Position numbers and translations under genes: made by a program. Below are positions 15,638-23,357 of a DNA stretch of 35,118 nt, one piece after another. Location: positions 1-35,118 of the forward strand of contig VBMN01000059.1 in the NCBI GenBank assembly GCA_005878385.1, given 5' to 3'. The notes below the pieces were generated by a model, which ran no database searches, was not told the origin of the DNA, and saw only the letters and a list, made by a program, of their open reading frames with translations. The number at the start of each line of letters is the position of its first letter. Position 1 is the stretch's first letter. Source of the DNA: Methanobacteriota archaeon (GTDB lineage: Archaea; Thermoplasmatota; Thermoplasmata; RBG-16-68-12).

Positions 15638-16080
15638 TTCTCTGGCGACGAGGCAGGAACGCCGGTTTTCCGCAAGGTTTCTTCCAGTTCCGCAATTCGA
15701 GCCCCTGACTGCTCGAGCTCCTGTTCCAGGGACGCGATCCGCGCGGCGGCCTCTTTGAGTTCCGTCCACAGGATGTGATAGCGCCGGCTCGCCCGATATT
15801 CGCGGAGCGGCTCCGGGTCGGATGGCTCCGGTTCGCCGTCCGTCGAAAGGAGGTTTTTCACATAGAAATCGCGGTCGAGCTCCTCCATCGCCGACATTCG
15901 AAGGAGGAGGTGGTGCGGATAGTCTGGCTTCAAGGTCGACGCGGCCCGCAAGGCCATTAGGACGGCGAACTCCCCGCAGCAGTTGAAATCCCGGGTCGGA
16001 GCGTGGTTCTCCCCGTGGGTTTGTCGATGCATCTGGACGAACATGTCCCAGATGCCTTCGTACTCGTCTACAGCGGACAT
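15631..16080 (-). CDS. Hypothetical protein with C-terminal coiled coil
   Basis: 149 residues from the ATG at 16078-16080 (the frame stays open to 16179, but the extension has no protein-like character). Not recognised. The N-terminal globular part (about 1-75; EYEGIWDMFVQMHRQTHGENH, DFNCCGEFAVLMALRAAS, YPHHLLLRMSAMEELDRDFY) is His/Cys-containing. An acidic Pro/Glu linker (STDGEPEPSDPEP) and a heptad-rich C-terminal helix (about 105-140, ELKEAAARIASLEQELEQ...IAELEETLRK) follow. It lies directly upstream of gatE, sharing its stop codon with the gatE TATA-like palindrome. Confidence 0.7.
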   Translation of the reverse strand: MSAVDEYEGIWDMFVQMHRQTHGENHAPTRDFNCCGEFAVLMALRAASTLKPDYPHHLLLRMSAMEELDRDFYVKNLLSTDGEPEPSDPEPLREYRASRRYHILWTELKEAAARIASLEQELEQSGARIAELEETLRKTGVPASSPEKD

Positions 16081-16190
16081 GAGGAATCCCGCCCGCAAAC
16101 GCCTCCCGTGGCGATGTACCTTTGGAATAGTCGCACCCGTGCGACTGGGACCGATGGCTTCTTGTCCTGGGGCGGCCACGGGAGCGAACG

Positions 16191-16418
16191 ATGGGCCGGG
16201 TCTTCGATTTCGCGAAGAGGCGGATCGCGGGCTACATCGTCTTCTGGATTCTGGTCCTCCTCTTCGTGGGCTTCTTCTACAACGGGAACCAACCCGCCCA
16301 AGCGGCTTGGCTGTTCGTCCTCTTCCTCGCCTTCATCGGGTCGTTGCTTTACACTCGACGGATGAAGCGAAGGCAACGGGCCCGACGGCAGGCTGCGGAA
16401 CAGAGTGGCGGCCGCTAA
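16191..16418 (+). CDS. Small two-helix membrane protein
   Basis: 75 residues: short basic N-terminus (FDFAKRRIAG), two hydrophobic helices (about 12-30 YIVFWILVLLFVGFFY and 38-55 AAWLFVLFLAFIGSLLY) and a strongly basic C-terminus (RRMKRRQRARRQ). Both ends are predicted inside by the positive-inside rule. A GGGAG precedes the ATG by 8 bases. Its TAA stop shares three bases (TA A/C T A) with the TAG stop of the convergent gene: the 4-base CTAA at 16415-16418 holds both stops. Function unknown. Confidence 0.7.
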   Translation: MGRVFDFAKRRIAGYIVFWILVLLFVGFFYNGNQPAQAAWLFVLFLAFIGSLLYTRRMKRRQRARRQAAEQSGGR

Positions 16419-16876
16419 CGATCTTCTTCTCGATACGGAGAGCGCAACGTGCCCTCCTCCCGCTTCCGCCGGTGCTCCTTTTCGTTCTTGAGCCATGCGA
16501 GCAGTCGAGACGCCGCACCGAACGGCCGGAACTCGAAGACGACCTTGCCGTGCTCCGCGTCCTTCGTCTCCAGGAGGACGCGTTTCCGCTTGTGGACCAC
16601 GTCGATCGTTTCCTCGAGCGGGATCTCGTGGTACCGTTTCCCTTTCTTGCCTCCGGGGAGGTCGAGCCATTCCATGTCCAGGAGGAGGAGCCGCCGTCGG
16701 GTCTGCCACACCCATCCCTCCCGTGGTTCGACGAGCGTCTTCTTCGCCAGGGACACAGATTTGAAGATGGCGTATTTGAGGGAGCGGTATCCGATGATTT
16801 GATCGCCGCCGGAGAGGACGGGCTCGTTCGCGTCGGTGAGGACGACCCCCACCTCACCGACCTGATCGATCTTCAT
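16415..16876 (-). CDS. Hypothetical protein, possible PH-like fold
   Basis: 153 residues. The pattern of beta-strands with one terminal helix resembles bacterial/archaeal PH-like domains: TRRRLLLLDMEWLDL, a KYHEIPLEETIDVV-like segment (RYHEIPLEETIDVVHKRK), RVLLETKD, GKVVFEFRPFG, then the helix AASRLLAWLKNEKEHRRK. This is a weak, fold-level suggestion. It starts at ATG 16874-16876, with a TATA-like CTTATCC (16901-16907) 29 bases upstream and gatD's stop 57 bases upstream. The C-terminal tail is charged (KREEGTLRSPYREEDR). Confidence 0.68.
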   Translation of the reverse strand: MKIDQVGEVGVVLTDANEPVLSGGDQIIGYRSLKYAIFKSVSLAKKTLVEPREGWVWQTRRRLLLLDMEWLDLPGGKKGKRYHEIPLEETIDVVHKRKRVLLETKDAEHGKVVFEFRPFGAASRLLAWLKNEKEHRRKREEGTLRSPYREEDR

Positions 16877-16900
16877 CCGACCTGCCGAACCCCGGGCGCG

Positions 16901-16907
16901 GGATAAG
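16901..16907 (-). promoter_or_regulatory. TATA-like box
   Basis: CTTATCC on the minus strand, 29 bases before the ATG at 16876; suggests this gene is transcribed separately from gatD. Confidence 0.4.
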
Positions 16908-16933
16908 CTTAACGAGCACGCCGCGGGCGCGGC

Positions 16934-18238
16934 TCACTCGGCAAACTCATCGAGCCCAATTCTCGGATTGATCTCGCCGGCGACGTTCGTCGTCATCGCT
17001 CGGGTGACCTCCGCGTGCTCGCGGGTGTGGCCGAGGACCCACATCAGTTTCACATACGCCGTCTCGGGCGTCATGTCTTGACCGTCGATGACTCCGGCCT
17101 TCAGGAGGTCTCGGCCCGTGTCGTAGACGCGCATGCCGACACGGCCTTGGAGGGTCTGTGTCGTCATGACGACGGCCACGCCGTCTCGTGTGGCCCGATG
17201 GAGGACCGGGATCAGGTCGTGGGCGACATGGCCCAGTCCGGTTCCCGCGATCACGATGCCATGCAGCCCCTGGAGGATCGCCTCGAGTTGGGTTGGAGGC
17301 TGGCCCGGATAGAACGTCACAAGGGCGACCTTCTGGTCGAGGGCGTCATCCACTTTTGCGGGACCTCGAGCTCGCGGCAAGGCGCGGTCCGTCAGCTCGA
17401 CCGTGCCGTCCGGAAGGACGCGGCCGAGCGGCGTCGTGTTCAGCGATCGGAATGCATCCCTCCGAGAGGAATGCATCTTGCGGACCTTCGTCCCCCGATG
17501 GATCTGGCCGAAGGTGTCGCTCGTCTCCCCATGCATCACCGCGACGACTTCGCCGAGGTTCGCCACGGAGACACGGGCCGCACTCAACAGGTTCGATGCG
17601 GCATCCGAGGACGGACGGTCACTGGAGCGCTGCGACCCGACCACGACGACCGGGCCGGTCAGATCGCGGACCATGAAACTGAGGGCCGCGGTCGTGAAGT
17701 GGAGCGTGTCCGTGCCGTGCGGGATGATGACGCCCGCCGCGCCAGAGCCGAGTTCCTTCGACACTTCTCGAGCGAGGTGTTGCCAATTCTCCGGTTTCAG
17801 GTTCTCGCTGAAGATGCTGTAGATCACCCGTGCACGGACGTTACAGACATCCAGAAGTTCGGGGACGCTGAAGACGAGTTCTTCCGCGGTCACGGCCGGA
17901 TGGACGGCGCCGGTTCGATAGTCCACGTACGATGCGATGGTCCCTCCGGTGCCCAGGACCGCGACCGTGGGCTTGCCACCGGTGGGTGGCGGCAAATGCC
18001 GTTGTACCGCAGTCGAAACGTGCTTCGCAGTCACCTCGATCGATTCGACGTCCCCCACCGCGATTCCGATGTTGTATCCGTTCGGCAGCTTCACCGTCAG
18101 GACATCCTCCCCGCTGAAGCTCGTGTGCGGCATGAGGATCCCCTCGTACCGTTCGCCTTTCGCTCGAACCGCCACGGCGTCTCCCTGGTCCGCCTTCGCT
18201 CGGTCCAAGAGGGCCCGCACGCGCGGCGGGTATTCCAT
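16934..18238 (-). CDS. gatD: Glutamyl-tRNA(Gln) amidotransferase subunit D
   Basis: 434-residue glutaminase subunit of GatDE, of the L-asparaginase I fold. An N-terminal SH3-like beta-barrel domain (about 15-75, VAVRAKGERYEGILMPHTS...NGYNIGIAV) distinguishes GatD from plain asparaginases. Catalytic elements are GTGGTIAS with Thr100, HGTDT (Thr176, Asp177) and Lys251 in RGTKVRKMHSSRRDAF. It supplies ammonia to GatE for Gln-tRNA(Gln) synthesis. The start ATG (18236-18238) lies 26 bases from a TATA-like CCATATCG (18261-18268), suggesting a leaderless mRNA. It is divergent from the DUF504 gene. Confidence 0.96.
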   Translation of the reverse strand: MEYPPRVRALLDRAKADQGDAVAVRAKGERYEGILMPHTSFSGEDVLTVKLPNGYNIGIAVGDVESIEVTAKHVSTAVQRHLPPPTGGKPTVAVLGTGGTIASYVDYRTGAVHPAVTAEELVFSVPELLDVCNVRARVIYSIFSENLKPENWQHLAREVSKELGSGAAGVIIPHGTDTLHFTTAALSFMVRDLTGPVVVVGSQRSSDRPSSDAASNLLSAARVSVANLGEVVAVMHGETSDTFGQIHRGTKVRKMHSSRRDAFRSLNTTPLGRVLPDGTVELTDRALPRARGPAKVDDALDQKVALVTFYPGQPPTQLEAILQGLHGIVIAGTGLGHVAHDLIPVLHRATRDGVAVVMTTQTLQGRVGMRVYDTGRDLLKAGVIDGQDMTPETAYVKLMWVLGHTREHAEVTRAMTTNVAGEINPRIGLDEFAE

Positions 18239-18260
18239 GGGAGGTCCGAATCGGTGTGAC

Positions 18261-18268
18261 CGATATGG
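18261..18268. promoter_or_regulatory. TATA-like box of gatD (possibly shared with the DUF504 gene)
   Basis: CGATATGG on plus, CCATATCG on minus; 26 bases from the gatD ATG and 52 bases from the divergent DUF504 ATG. Confidence 0.45.
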
Positions 18269-18315
18269 TCTTTGTGCCGCGAAGAGGAAATGCTCCGAGT
18301 CGATCCGGTTCCGGG

Positions 18316-18561
18316 ATGACGCGGACGGCCCGCGAGGTCCTCAACGAATTGCGATGGCGGGAACCCGGCCGGCTCGGGGATGCGGTCGTCTGGTATCGTG
18401 ATCGCCGCCGTCCGGAAGGGCAGCGCGTGATTCACGGCGCCGAGATTCTCGGGCTTGAGCGGCGGTACTTCACGACCGCGGGAGGACGCTTACCGTACTA
18501 CAAGATCCAGCGCATCGATCTCGGCGAGGAGACGCTCTTCGATCGGGCGAAGTCCGGCTAA
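18316..18561 (+). CDS. DUF504 / UPF0248 family protein
   Basis: 81 residues from ATG 18316. The sequence TAREVLNELRWREPGRLGDAVVWYRDR...HGAEILGLERRYF...GRLPYYKIQRIDLGEETLFDR follows the archaeal DUF504 pattern: the LxW near the N-terminus, VWYxxR, the GxEI strand and IPYHRI-like YYKIQRI. The frame is open from 18256, but the family begins at this Met. The domain is small and beta-rich; in some proteins it is linked to RNA/nucleotide enzymes, but its function is not established. It is divergent from gatD. Confidence 0.82.
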   Translation: MTRTAREVLNELRWREPGRLGDAVVWYRDRRRPEGQRVIHGAEILGLERRYFTTAGGRLPYYKIQRIDLGEETLFDRAKSG

Positions 18562-18578
18562 AGGCGACTGCCCTCGGC

Positions 18579-18980
18579 CTACTCGCGCTGCGCGCGCCGG
18601 GACCAGGGGAGGTAGGGTTTCGCCGCCGCGAGGATCGCGCCGAGGATCCCGACGACGCCGCCAATCTGGCCCGGTGCGCCACCGTAGTAGGCCAGGAGGA
18701 CGCCGATCACTGCGGCGACGATGGCACCGTTCATCAGGTTCTTGCGGGTCATCGCGGCTGAGACCCAAAGCGATCCGCCGAGGACGACGTTGACAACCAA
18801 AATTGTCACAACATTGGTGAGTTGGTTCGCCGGAATCCCTGGCGGGGTTGCCCAAGGAATCCCGTAGATCGCAGCGGACAAGAGGATTGCGAGGACGCCG
18901 CCGAGCATGAGGAGGAGTTCATGGGGCTGCTTCGCGCCGAGTTCGGCCACGGACCTTCCCGCCTGGTAACTCTGGGTCAT
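18579..18980 (-). CDS. Four-helix membrane protein, paralogue A of a tandem pair
   Basis: 133 residues from ATG 18978-18980. Begins MTQSYQAGRSVAELGAKQPHELL, then about four hydrophobic segments (roughly 24-45, 53-80, 84-104, 108-125) with WATPPGIP and LMNGAIVAAVIGVLLAYYGG, ending KPYLPWSRRAQRE. Paralogue B downstream in coordinates (19143-19535) is roughly 65% identical over its whole length. The frame stays open to 19076, but alignment with B, plus a TATA-like CGATATGG (19007-19014) and the shared upstream box (19036-19048), fix the start here. The family is unrecognised; the near-identical AAAKPYLPWS end and AELGAKQPHELL start suggest short cytoplasmic interaction tails. Confidence 0.8.
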   Translation of the reverse strand: MTQSYQAGRSVAELGAKQPHELLLMLGGVLAILLSAAIYGIPWATPPGIPANQLTNVVTILVVNVVLGGSLWVSAAMTRKNLMNGAIVAAVIGVLLAYYGGAPGQIGGVVGILGAILAAAKPYLPWSRRAQRE

Positions 18981-19006
18981 GCCTTGCGGCGACGGGTCGC
19001 CTCTGG

Positions 19007-19014
19007 CCATATCG
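19007..19014 (-). promoter_or_regulatory. TATA-like box of paralogue A
   Basis: CGATATGG on the minus strand, 30 bases ahead of the ATG, matching the location of the TATA-like box of paralogue B (19564-19571). Confidence 0.45.
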
Positions 19015-19035
19015 CTTCCGCTCCCATTGACGCCT

Positions 19036-19048
19036 GTGAGAATCAGCT
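19036..19048 (-). promoter_or_regulatory. Upstream element AGCTGATTCTCAC (copy A)
   Basis: A 13-base sequence identical to that at 19595-19607. It lies 56 bases before the ATG of paralogue A, just upstream of its TATA-like box. The matching position ahead of both paralogues suggests a binding site for an activator or repressor. Confidence 0.5.
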
Positions 19049-19142
19049 TCCCAATCGACTTAGGGCCCTCCGGCATGGATCGGACAAAAAGGGGTAGGAG
19101 TTCCTCTGGCGGAAGACGAGTGTGCGACCCGGATAGGTCGTC

Positions 19143-19535
19143 TCACTCGCGCTTGGACCAGGGGAGGTAGGGCTTCGCCGCCGCGAGGATCGCGCCGAAG
19201 ATTCCGACGACGCCGCCAATCTGGCCCGACTGGCCACCGTAGTAGATCAGGATGATGCTGATCACTCCGGCGACGATGGCACCGTTCATCAGGTTCTTCC
19301 GCGAAATCGCCGAGGAAACCCAAAGAGCTCCACCGAGGACGACGTTGATGACCAACGCGGTCGCCACGGTGGCATAATTGCCTGAGGCTATTCCTGGCGG
19401 GGTCGCCCACTGGATTCCATACTTCGCGAGGGTCAGGAGAACGGCCAAGAGGCCTCCCAGCATCAGGAGCAGCTCGTGCGGCTGCTTCGCGCCGAGTTCG
19501 GCCATAGCCCTTCCTGTCTCGTAGCTGTGGGACAT
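19143..19535 (-). CDS. Four-helix membrane protein, paralogue B of a tandem pair
   Basis: 130 residues, start ATG 19533-19535. MSHSYETGRAMAELGAKQPHELL is followed by about four hydrophobic helices (LGGLLAVLLTLAKYGI; TVATALVINVVLGGALWVSSAI; MNGAIVAGVISIILIYYGG; GGVVGIFGAILAAAKPYLPW) and a short basic tail. It is clearly a duplicate of 18579-18980, including near-identical DNA for the C-terminus (about 19150-19215 versus 18597-18665). A TATA-like CCTTATCA (19564-19571) lies 33 bases ahead. Separate promoters ahead of each copy suggest independent transcription. Function unknown. Confidence 0.8.
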   Translation of the reverse strand: MSHSYETGRAMAELGAKQPHELLLMLGGLLAVLLTLAKYGIQWATPPGIASGNYATVATALVINVVLGGALWVSSAISRKNLMNGAIVAGVISIILIYYGGQSGQIGGVVGIFGAILAAAKPYLPWSKRE

Positions 19536-19563
19536 GGTTTCGCCCCCCCACCGGGGGTGTCTG

Positions 19564-19571
19564 CTGATAAG
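19564..19571 (-). promoter_or_regulatory. TATA-like box of paralogue B
   Basis: CCTTATCA on the minus strand, 33 bases ahead of the ATG at 19535 and about 27 bases inside the upstream repeat. Confidence 0.45.
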
Positions 19572-19592
19572 GGTTCTCGCCGGACCTCGCTC

Positions 19593-19639
19593 CCGTGAGA
19601 ATCAGCTGGCGGAAGCTCCGTGAGAATCATTCGGCGGAA
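19593..19639 (-). repeat. Two tandem copies of a 22-base element, 25-base period
   Basis: CCGTGAGAATCAGCTGGCGG at 19593 and CCGTGAGAATCATTCGGCGG at 19618 (plus-strand reading), differing at three positions. The first contains the 13-base box also found ahead of paralogue A. The copies lie between paralogue B (minus) and the small gene at 19704 (plus), a good position for an operator array. Confidence 0.6.
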
Positions 19640-19703
19640 CACCGCTCGGCAGGCGGATGAGCCCAGGTTCTTGGCCTCGTCCCGCGGTGCCGCAGGCGAG
19701 AAC

Positions 19704-19985
19704 ATGGCGACATTTCCCGAGGAGGTCCTCACGCGCACGAAGAAGGGCGAGGTCGAAGTCCGATCGCTCATCGACCGCGGCCGATACGTCCGGTATCGCT
19801 ACCTCGATCCGGCGAACGGCGAATTGATGGAAGGAGGCAAGGTCAAACTCGTCCTGATATCGGAAGAGGGTCGGACGGAGGAATATTTCATCATCCCGAC
19901 GAAGTCGAAACGAGACCTGATGATTCCCGCCGCGGAAAAGGGCGCACGAAAAGTGTGGGACGGTAAACGCGCGGTCGATTTGTAA
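19704..19985 (+). CDS. Hypothetical small beta-rich protein
   Basis: 93 residues from ATG 19704 (the frame is open from 19620 but the extension runs through the repeat element). Not recognised. MATFPEEVLTRTKKGEVEVRSLIDRGRYVRYRYLD, then KVKLVLISEEGRTEEYFIIPTKSKRDLMIPAAEKGARKVWDGK: alternating beta-strand pattern with many Lys/Arg/Glu, no membrane segment or cysteine. It is divergent from the paralogous membrane pair and 103 bases upstream of the alpha-galactosidase. No clear TATA box was seen. Confidence 0.6.
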   Translation: MATFPEEVLTRTKKGEVEVRSLIDRGRYVRYRYLDPANGELMEGGKVKLVLISEEGRTEEYFIIPTKSKRDLMIPAAEKGARKVWDGKRAVDL

Positions 19986-20088
19986 CTGCACGGACGGGAT
20001 TGCGGGCCCCCGCGAATCCAATTATCACATTGCATGTGTCGGGTGCCAAGCTTGATTACGCGTGGGCCTCTGTCGCGCCGGGACGACG

Positions 20089-22506
20089 ATGGGATGGACC
20101 CTGAAGCGTCAGAGACCCAGCTTCGTCCTTTGTTTGGCGATCGGCCTGATTGGGCTCGCGATCTTCTCGGTCACACTTCATCCCCTCCCAAGTCCAAGCC
20201 AAGATGGCGCCACGCCCGGCTTCCTTCCGAGTCTGCCAAAGCCTCGCGCGATCAACGATGCGACGAACGCAACCCCTCCGTCGATGGGTTGGAACAGCTG
20301 GAACGCATTCGCGTGCGGCGGTCTGGACGAGTCGCTGGTCCGGCAGACCGCGGATGCGATGGCTAACAACGGCCTGCTCGCGGCCGGCTACAACACGCTG
20401 ACCTTGGACGACTGTTGGTCCGCCGTGTCCCGTGACAGCCAGGGCAATCTCACGGCCGATTCGGCAAAATTCCCGAGCGGAATGAAGGCGATCGGCGACT
20501 ACATCCACGCTCATGGCCTCCGATACGGGATCTACGCCTCGATTGGCACGTCGACGTGCACCGGGCACACCGCCGGAAGCCTGGACCATGAGGCACAGGA
20601 CGTCGCCACGTTCGCGGCCTGGGGGGTGGACTACATCAAAGCGGATCGCTGCAACGCAGACGGTCTCGTCATGAAAGATATCTTCGCTCGGTGGCGCGAC
20701 GCGATCGTCGCCTCGGGCCGTCCCATCCTGTTGAGCGCGAGCGACAACACCCCCACCGATGAGCCTTGGGCGTGGGGACCCATCACCGCGCACCAATGGC
20801 GTATGTCCGGAGACATTTCGGACGATTGGGCGACCATGATCCACATCCTCGACCTCAACGCCGCGCATGCAGCCGCCACCGCGCCGGGCACATCGAATGA
20901 TCCGGACATGCTCGAAGTCGGCAATGGCGGGATGACGGACACCGAGTACCGCACGCATCTGGGTCTGTGGGCGCTCATGTCCGCCCCGCTCATCGCGGGC
21001 AACGACGTGCGCTCCGTCAGCCCCTCCATCCTTGCGATTCTCACGAACCCGGAAGTGATCGCCGTCGACCAAGATGCCCTGGCGTTCCAAGCAATCAAGG
21101 CGAGCGACGACGGGATGGGCCAGCAGGTCTGGTACAAGCCTCTCGACATGCGGGGCGGCCGCGCTGTCGGCCTCTTGAATCGTGACAATGCCGCAGCTAC
21201 GATGTCCGTCGACTGGAGCGTGATCGGGCTGGCACCGGGCAACGCAACCGTCCGCGATCTTTGGGCGCGTGCCGAGCGAGGGACGTTTCTGGACCAATAC
21301 AGCGCCAGCGTACCGGCCCATGGGCTGGCGTTGCTGCGAATTGTCGGAACCGATCGCACGTTCACGGACGGATTCGTCAGCGACCAACCGTGGACCTACA
21401 TGGCGAACGAATTGGGGCCAGTCGAGAGGAACATGAGCAACGGGGGCCAGGGAACGGGCGACGGTCGGACCCTCACCTTGAACGGCGTCAGCTATGCGAA
21501 GGGTCTGGGAGGTTACGCACCTTCGGCCGTCGAGTTCCGACCGGGGGTGGGTTGTTCGAACTTCACGGCCGACATCGGCGTGGACGACGAGGTCGGGAAC
21601 CGCGGCAGTGTCATCTTTCAGGTCTGGGGGGACGGGCACAAGCTCCACGAGAGCGGGGTGCTGACCGGGACCAGCGCCACGGAGAACATCACCGTGAACA
21701 TCACGGGTGTGCGGAGCCTGCGTCTCGCGTTGGTGGCCGTCGATTCGACGTCCTACGATAGCGCCGATTGGGCGAACGCCCGGGTCGCGTGCCCGCCGCA
21801 GCCGAATCAGCCGCCCCGGGCGAGCTTCACGGCGAGCGCCTCCTGGGTGAGGCCGGGTGACTCGGTGACGTTCGACGCGAGCGCCTCGAGCGACCTGGAT
21901 GGCGTCATCCGGTCGTACGATTGGGAATTCGGAGATGGTTCCACTGGGAATGGAAGCGTGATCTCCCACCTGTACGGGCAATCGGGAACGTTCCGGGTCG
22001 TCCTGACCGTGGTCGACGACAAAGGGGCCTCCGGCTCGGCGACCGCGGACATTGCGGTAAGCGCAACTCACCCACCGATCGCGGCATTCTCTGCGACGCC
22101 GAAGGCTGCGTTCCCCGGCGTCCCCATCTGGTTCGATGGATCCAACTCGACCGATCCCGATGGCGGTTCGATTGTCTCGTACATTTGGGACTTCGGCGAC
22201 ACGACCACGTCAAGTGGTGTGGTCGTGACCCACTCCTACATAAGCAAGAGGAATTTCACAGTGACCCTGGTCGTGACGGACAGCTTCGGTGCCACAAATC
22301 GGACGGAGAGTTCGGTGTGGCATGTCGACGTGCGGGCGGCGACTGTGGCTTTGCTTCCACCTCCCGAGCTCTCCGGGACCGCCGCCTCGATAGGTGTGGT
22401 CGCGCTTTCGCTCATCGGAACAATAGCGGTCCACGCGCTTCATGCACGAAAACAGTTGCGCGAAGATCTTGCCGCTCGTATGAAATGGCTCTGGCGCCGC
22501 CCATAG
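20089..22506 (+). CDS. Secreted, membrane-anchored GH27 alpha-galactosidase with NPCBM and two PKD domains
   Basis: 805-residue extracellular enzyme. A signal-like hydrophobic helix (about 11-30, SFVLCLAIGLIGLAIFSVTL) is followed by a GH27 barrel starting PPSMGWNSWN, with LDDCW, nucleophile Asp186 in YIKADRCN and acid/base Asp242 in WRMSGDISDDW, then the GH27 C-terminal beta domain (to about 420). An NPCBM galactose-type carbohydrate-binding module (about 430-568), two PKD domains (575-657 with WEFGDG, 661-749 with WDFGDT) and a C-terminal transmembrane helix (763-784) with a basic tail complete it. Many N-x-S/T sequons fit archaeal surface glycoproteins. A GTG at 20062 is an alternative start. 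The GH27 and NPCBM architecture is common in bacteria; acquisition by transfer with added archaeal-type anchoring is inferred. Confidence 0.93.
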   Translation: MGWTLKRQRPSFVLCLAIGLIGLAIFSVTLHPLPSPSQDGATPGFLPSLPKPRAINDATNATPPSMGWNSWNAFACGGLDESLVRQTADAMANNGLLAAGYNTLTLDDCWSAVSRDSQGNLTADSAKFPSGMKAIGDYIHAHGLRYGIYASIGTSTCTGHTAGSLDHEAQDVATFAAWGVDYIKADRCNADGLVMKDIFARWRDAIVASGRPILLSASDNTPTDEPWAWGPITAHQWRMSGDISDDWATMIHILDLNAAHAAATAPGTSNDPDMLEVGNGGMTDTEYRTHLGLWALMSAPLIAGNDVRSVSPSILAILTNPEVIAVDQDALAFQAIKASDDGMGQQVWYKPLDMRGGRAVGLLNRDNAAATMSVDWSVIGLAPGNATVRDLWARAERGTFLDQYSASVPAHGLALLRIVGTDRTFTDGFVSDQPWTYMANELGPVERNMSNGGQGTGDGRTLTLNGVSYAKGLGGYAPSAVEFRPGVGCSNFTADIGVDDEVGNRGSVIFQVWGDGHKLHESGVLTGTSATENITVNITGVRSLRLALVAVDSTSYDSADWANARVACPPQPNQPPRASFTASASWVRPGDSVTFDASASSDLDGVIRSYDWEFGDGSTGNGSVISHLYGQSGTFRVVLTVVDDKGASGSATADIAVSATHPPIAAFSATPKAAFPGVPIWFDGSNSTDPDGGSIVSYIWDFGDTTTSSGVVVTHSYISKRNFTVTLVVTDSFGATNRTESSVWHVDVRAATVALLPPPELSGTAASIGVVALSLIGTIAVHALHARKQLREDLAARMKWLWRRP

Positions 22507-22560
22507 AACGCCATCGACGCTGAGAGTCGTGGGGCTTCGTCCCTCGGATCCGCGACCCGC

Positions 22561-23292
22561 TCACTTTGGCAGGAGCTCGTACGTGATCCGATCTGTCTCC
22601 TTTCCCTTCGACCGCTTCTCGACAACGTGGACCCGGCCGATCTCCGACGTGTTCTTCAGATGCGTCCCGCCACATGGACAATAGTCCGCGGTCCCGACCT
22701 GAATCACTCGGAGCTGCCGGATCGACGCCGGGATCAGGTCCAGGAGAGAACGGTCTCCGATCTTCGAGTCGACGACAACGCGGTCCTCCTGAAAGATCCG
22801 GACTTCGTGGGCGGCTTCAATCGCCCGATTGCACTCGCCTTCGATCCGAGCGAGATCCTCCGGCGTGAAGCTCGCGGGCTGGAAGTCCACGCGCGCTCGG
22901 TCGGTGTACAACTGGTTCCCGACCGTGCGGGCCGCGAAGATTCTCCAGACGAGGCCCGACAACAGGTGTTGGGACGTGTGATACCGCATGTGGGCGTATC
23001 GCCGGTCCCAGTCGATCGTCCCGTGGACCAGCCTTTCTGATGGTACGCGGTCCACGTGGTGCCGGATCACGCCCTTTTCCTTCGTCACGCGAAGCACCTT
23101 CGCTGCACCGCCCGGCCACGACAGGTTGCCCGTGTCGTACGGCTGGCCGCCGCCCTCCGCATAGAAGGCGGTCCGGTCGAGGACGACGAAATCCGGTCCC
23201 CGTTCGAGGACGGTGGCGTCGAACTCCCGCAGGTAGCAGGGGTCCGGTTCCTGACCCCGGCGATCCTCCATGTACAGGACCTGGGTCGGCAT
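22561..23292 (-). CDS. alaX: Alanyl-tRNA editing protein (AlaX-like)
   Basis: 243-residue free-standing editing domain related to the AlaRS/ThrRS second additional domain; hydrolyses mischarged Ser-tRNA(Ala) (or Gly). Zinc site residues are His105 and His109 in HTSQH, Cys207 and His211 in CPCGGTH. The N-terminal part has the AlaRS-like FYAEGGGQPYDTG (43-55), indicating the AlaX-M type. The open frame runs to 23655 inside the neighbour's antisense strand; ATG 23292 is chosen because similarity begins there and a TATA-like CTTTATGT (23317-23324) is 29 bases upstream. It is convergent with the alpha-galactosidase gene (54-base gap). Confidence 0.92.
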   Translation of the reverse strand: MPTQVLYMEDRRGQEPDPCYLREFDATVLERGPDFVVLDRTAFYAEGGGQPYDTGNLSWPGGAAKVLRVTKEKGVIRHHVDRVPSERLVHGTIDWDRRYAHMRYHTSQHLLSGLVWRIFAARTVGNQLYTDRARVDFQPASFTPEDLARIEGECNRAIEAAHEVRIFQEDRVVVDSKIGDRSLLDLIPASIRQLRVIQVGTADYCPCGGTHLKNTSEIGRVHVVEKRSKGKETDRITYELLPK

Positions 23293-23316
23293 CGTCGACG
23301 CGGACACAGAACGGAG

Positions 23317-23324
23317 ACATAAAG
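23317..23324 (-). promoter_or_regulatory. TATA-like box of alaX
   Basis: CTTTATGT on the minus strand, centred 29 bases before the ATG at 23292; typical of a leaderless archaeal promoter. Confidence 0.5.
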
Positions 23325-23357
23325 CGTTGGGCCGAGCGCCAGGAACGCGGCTGCGAA

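Noticed and set aside
18597-19215. Direct DNA repeat of about 65 bases as a possible mobile element end
   Set aside because: It is explained by the conserved C-terminal coding sequence of the two paralogous membrane proteins.
20056-22071. A 671-codon open frame on the minus strand opposite the alpha-galactosidase
   Set aside because: It is rich in Arg, His, Pro and Asp without domain character and lies antisense to a gene with clear catalytic motifs; such frames are expected in GC-rich DNA.
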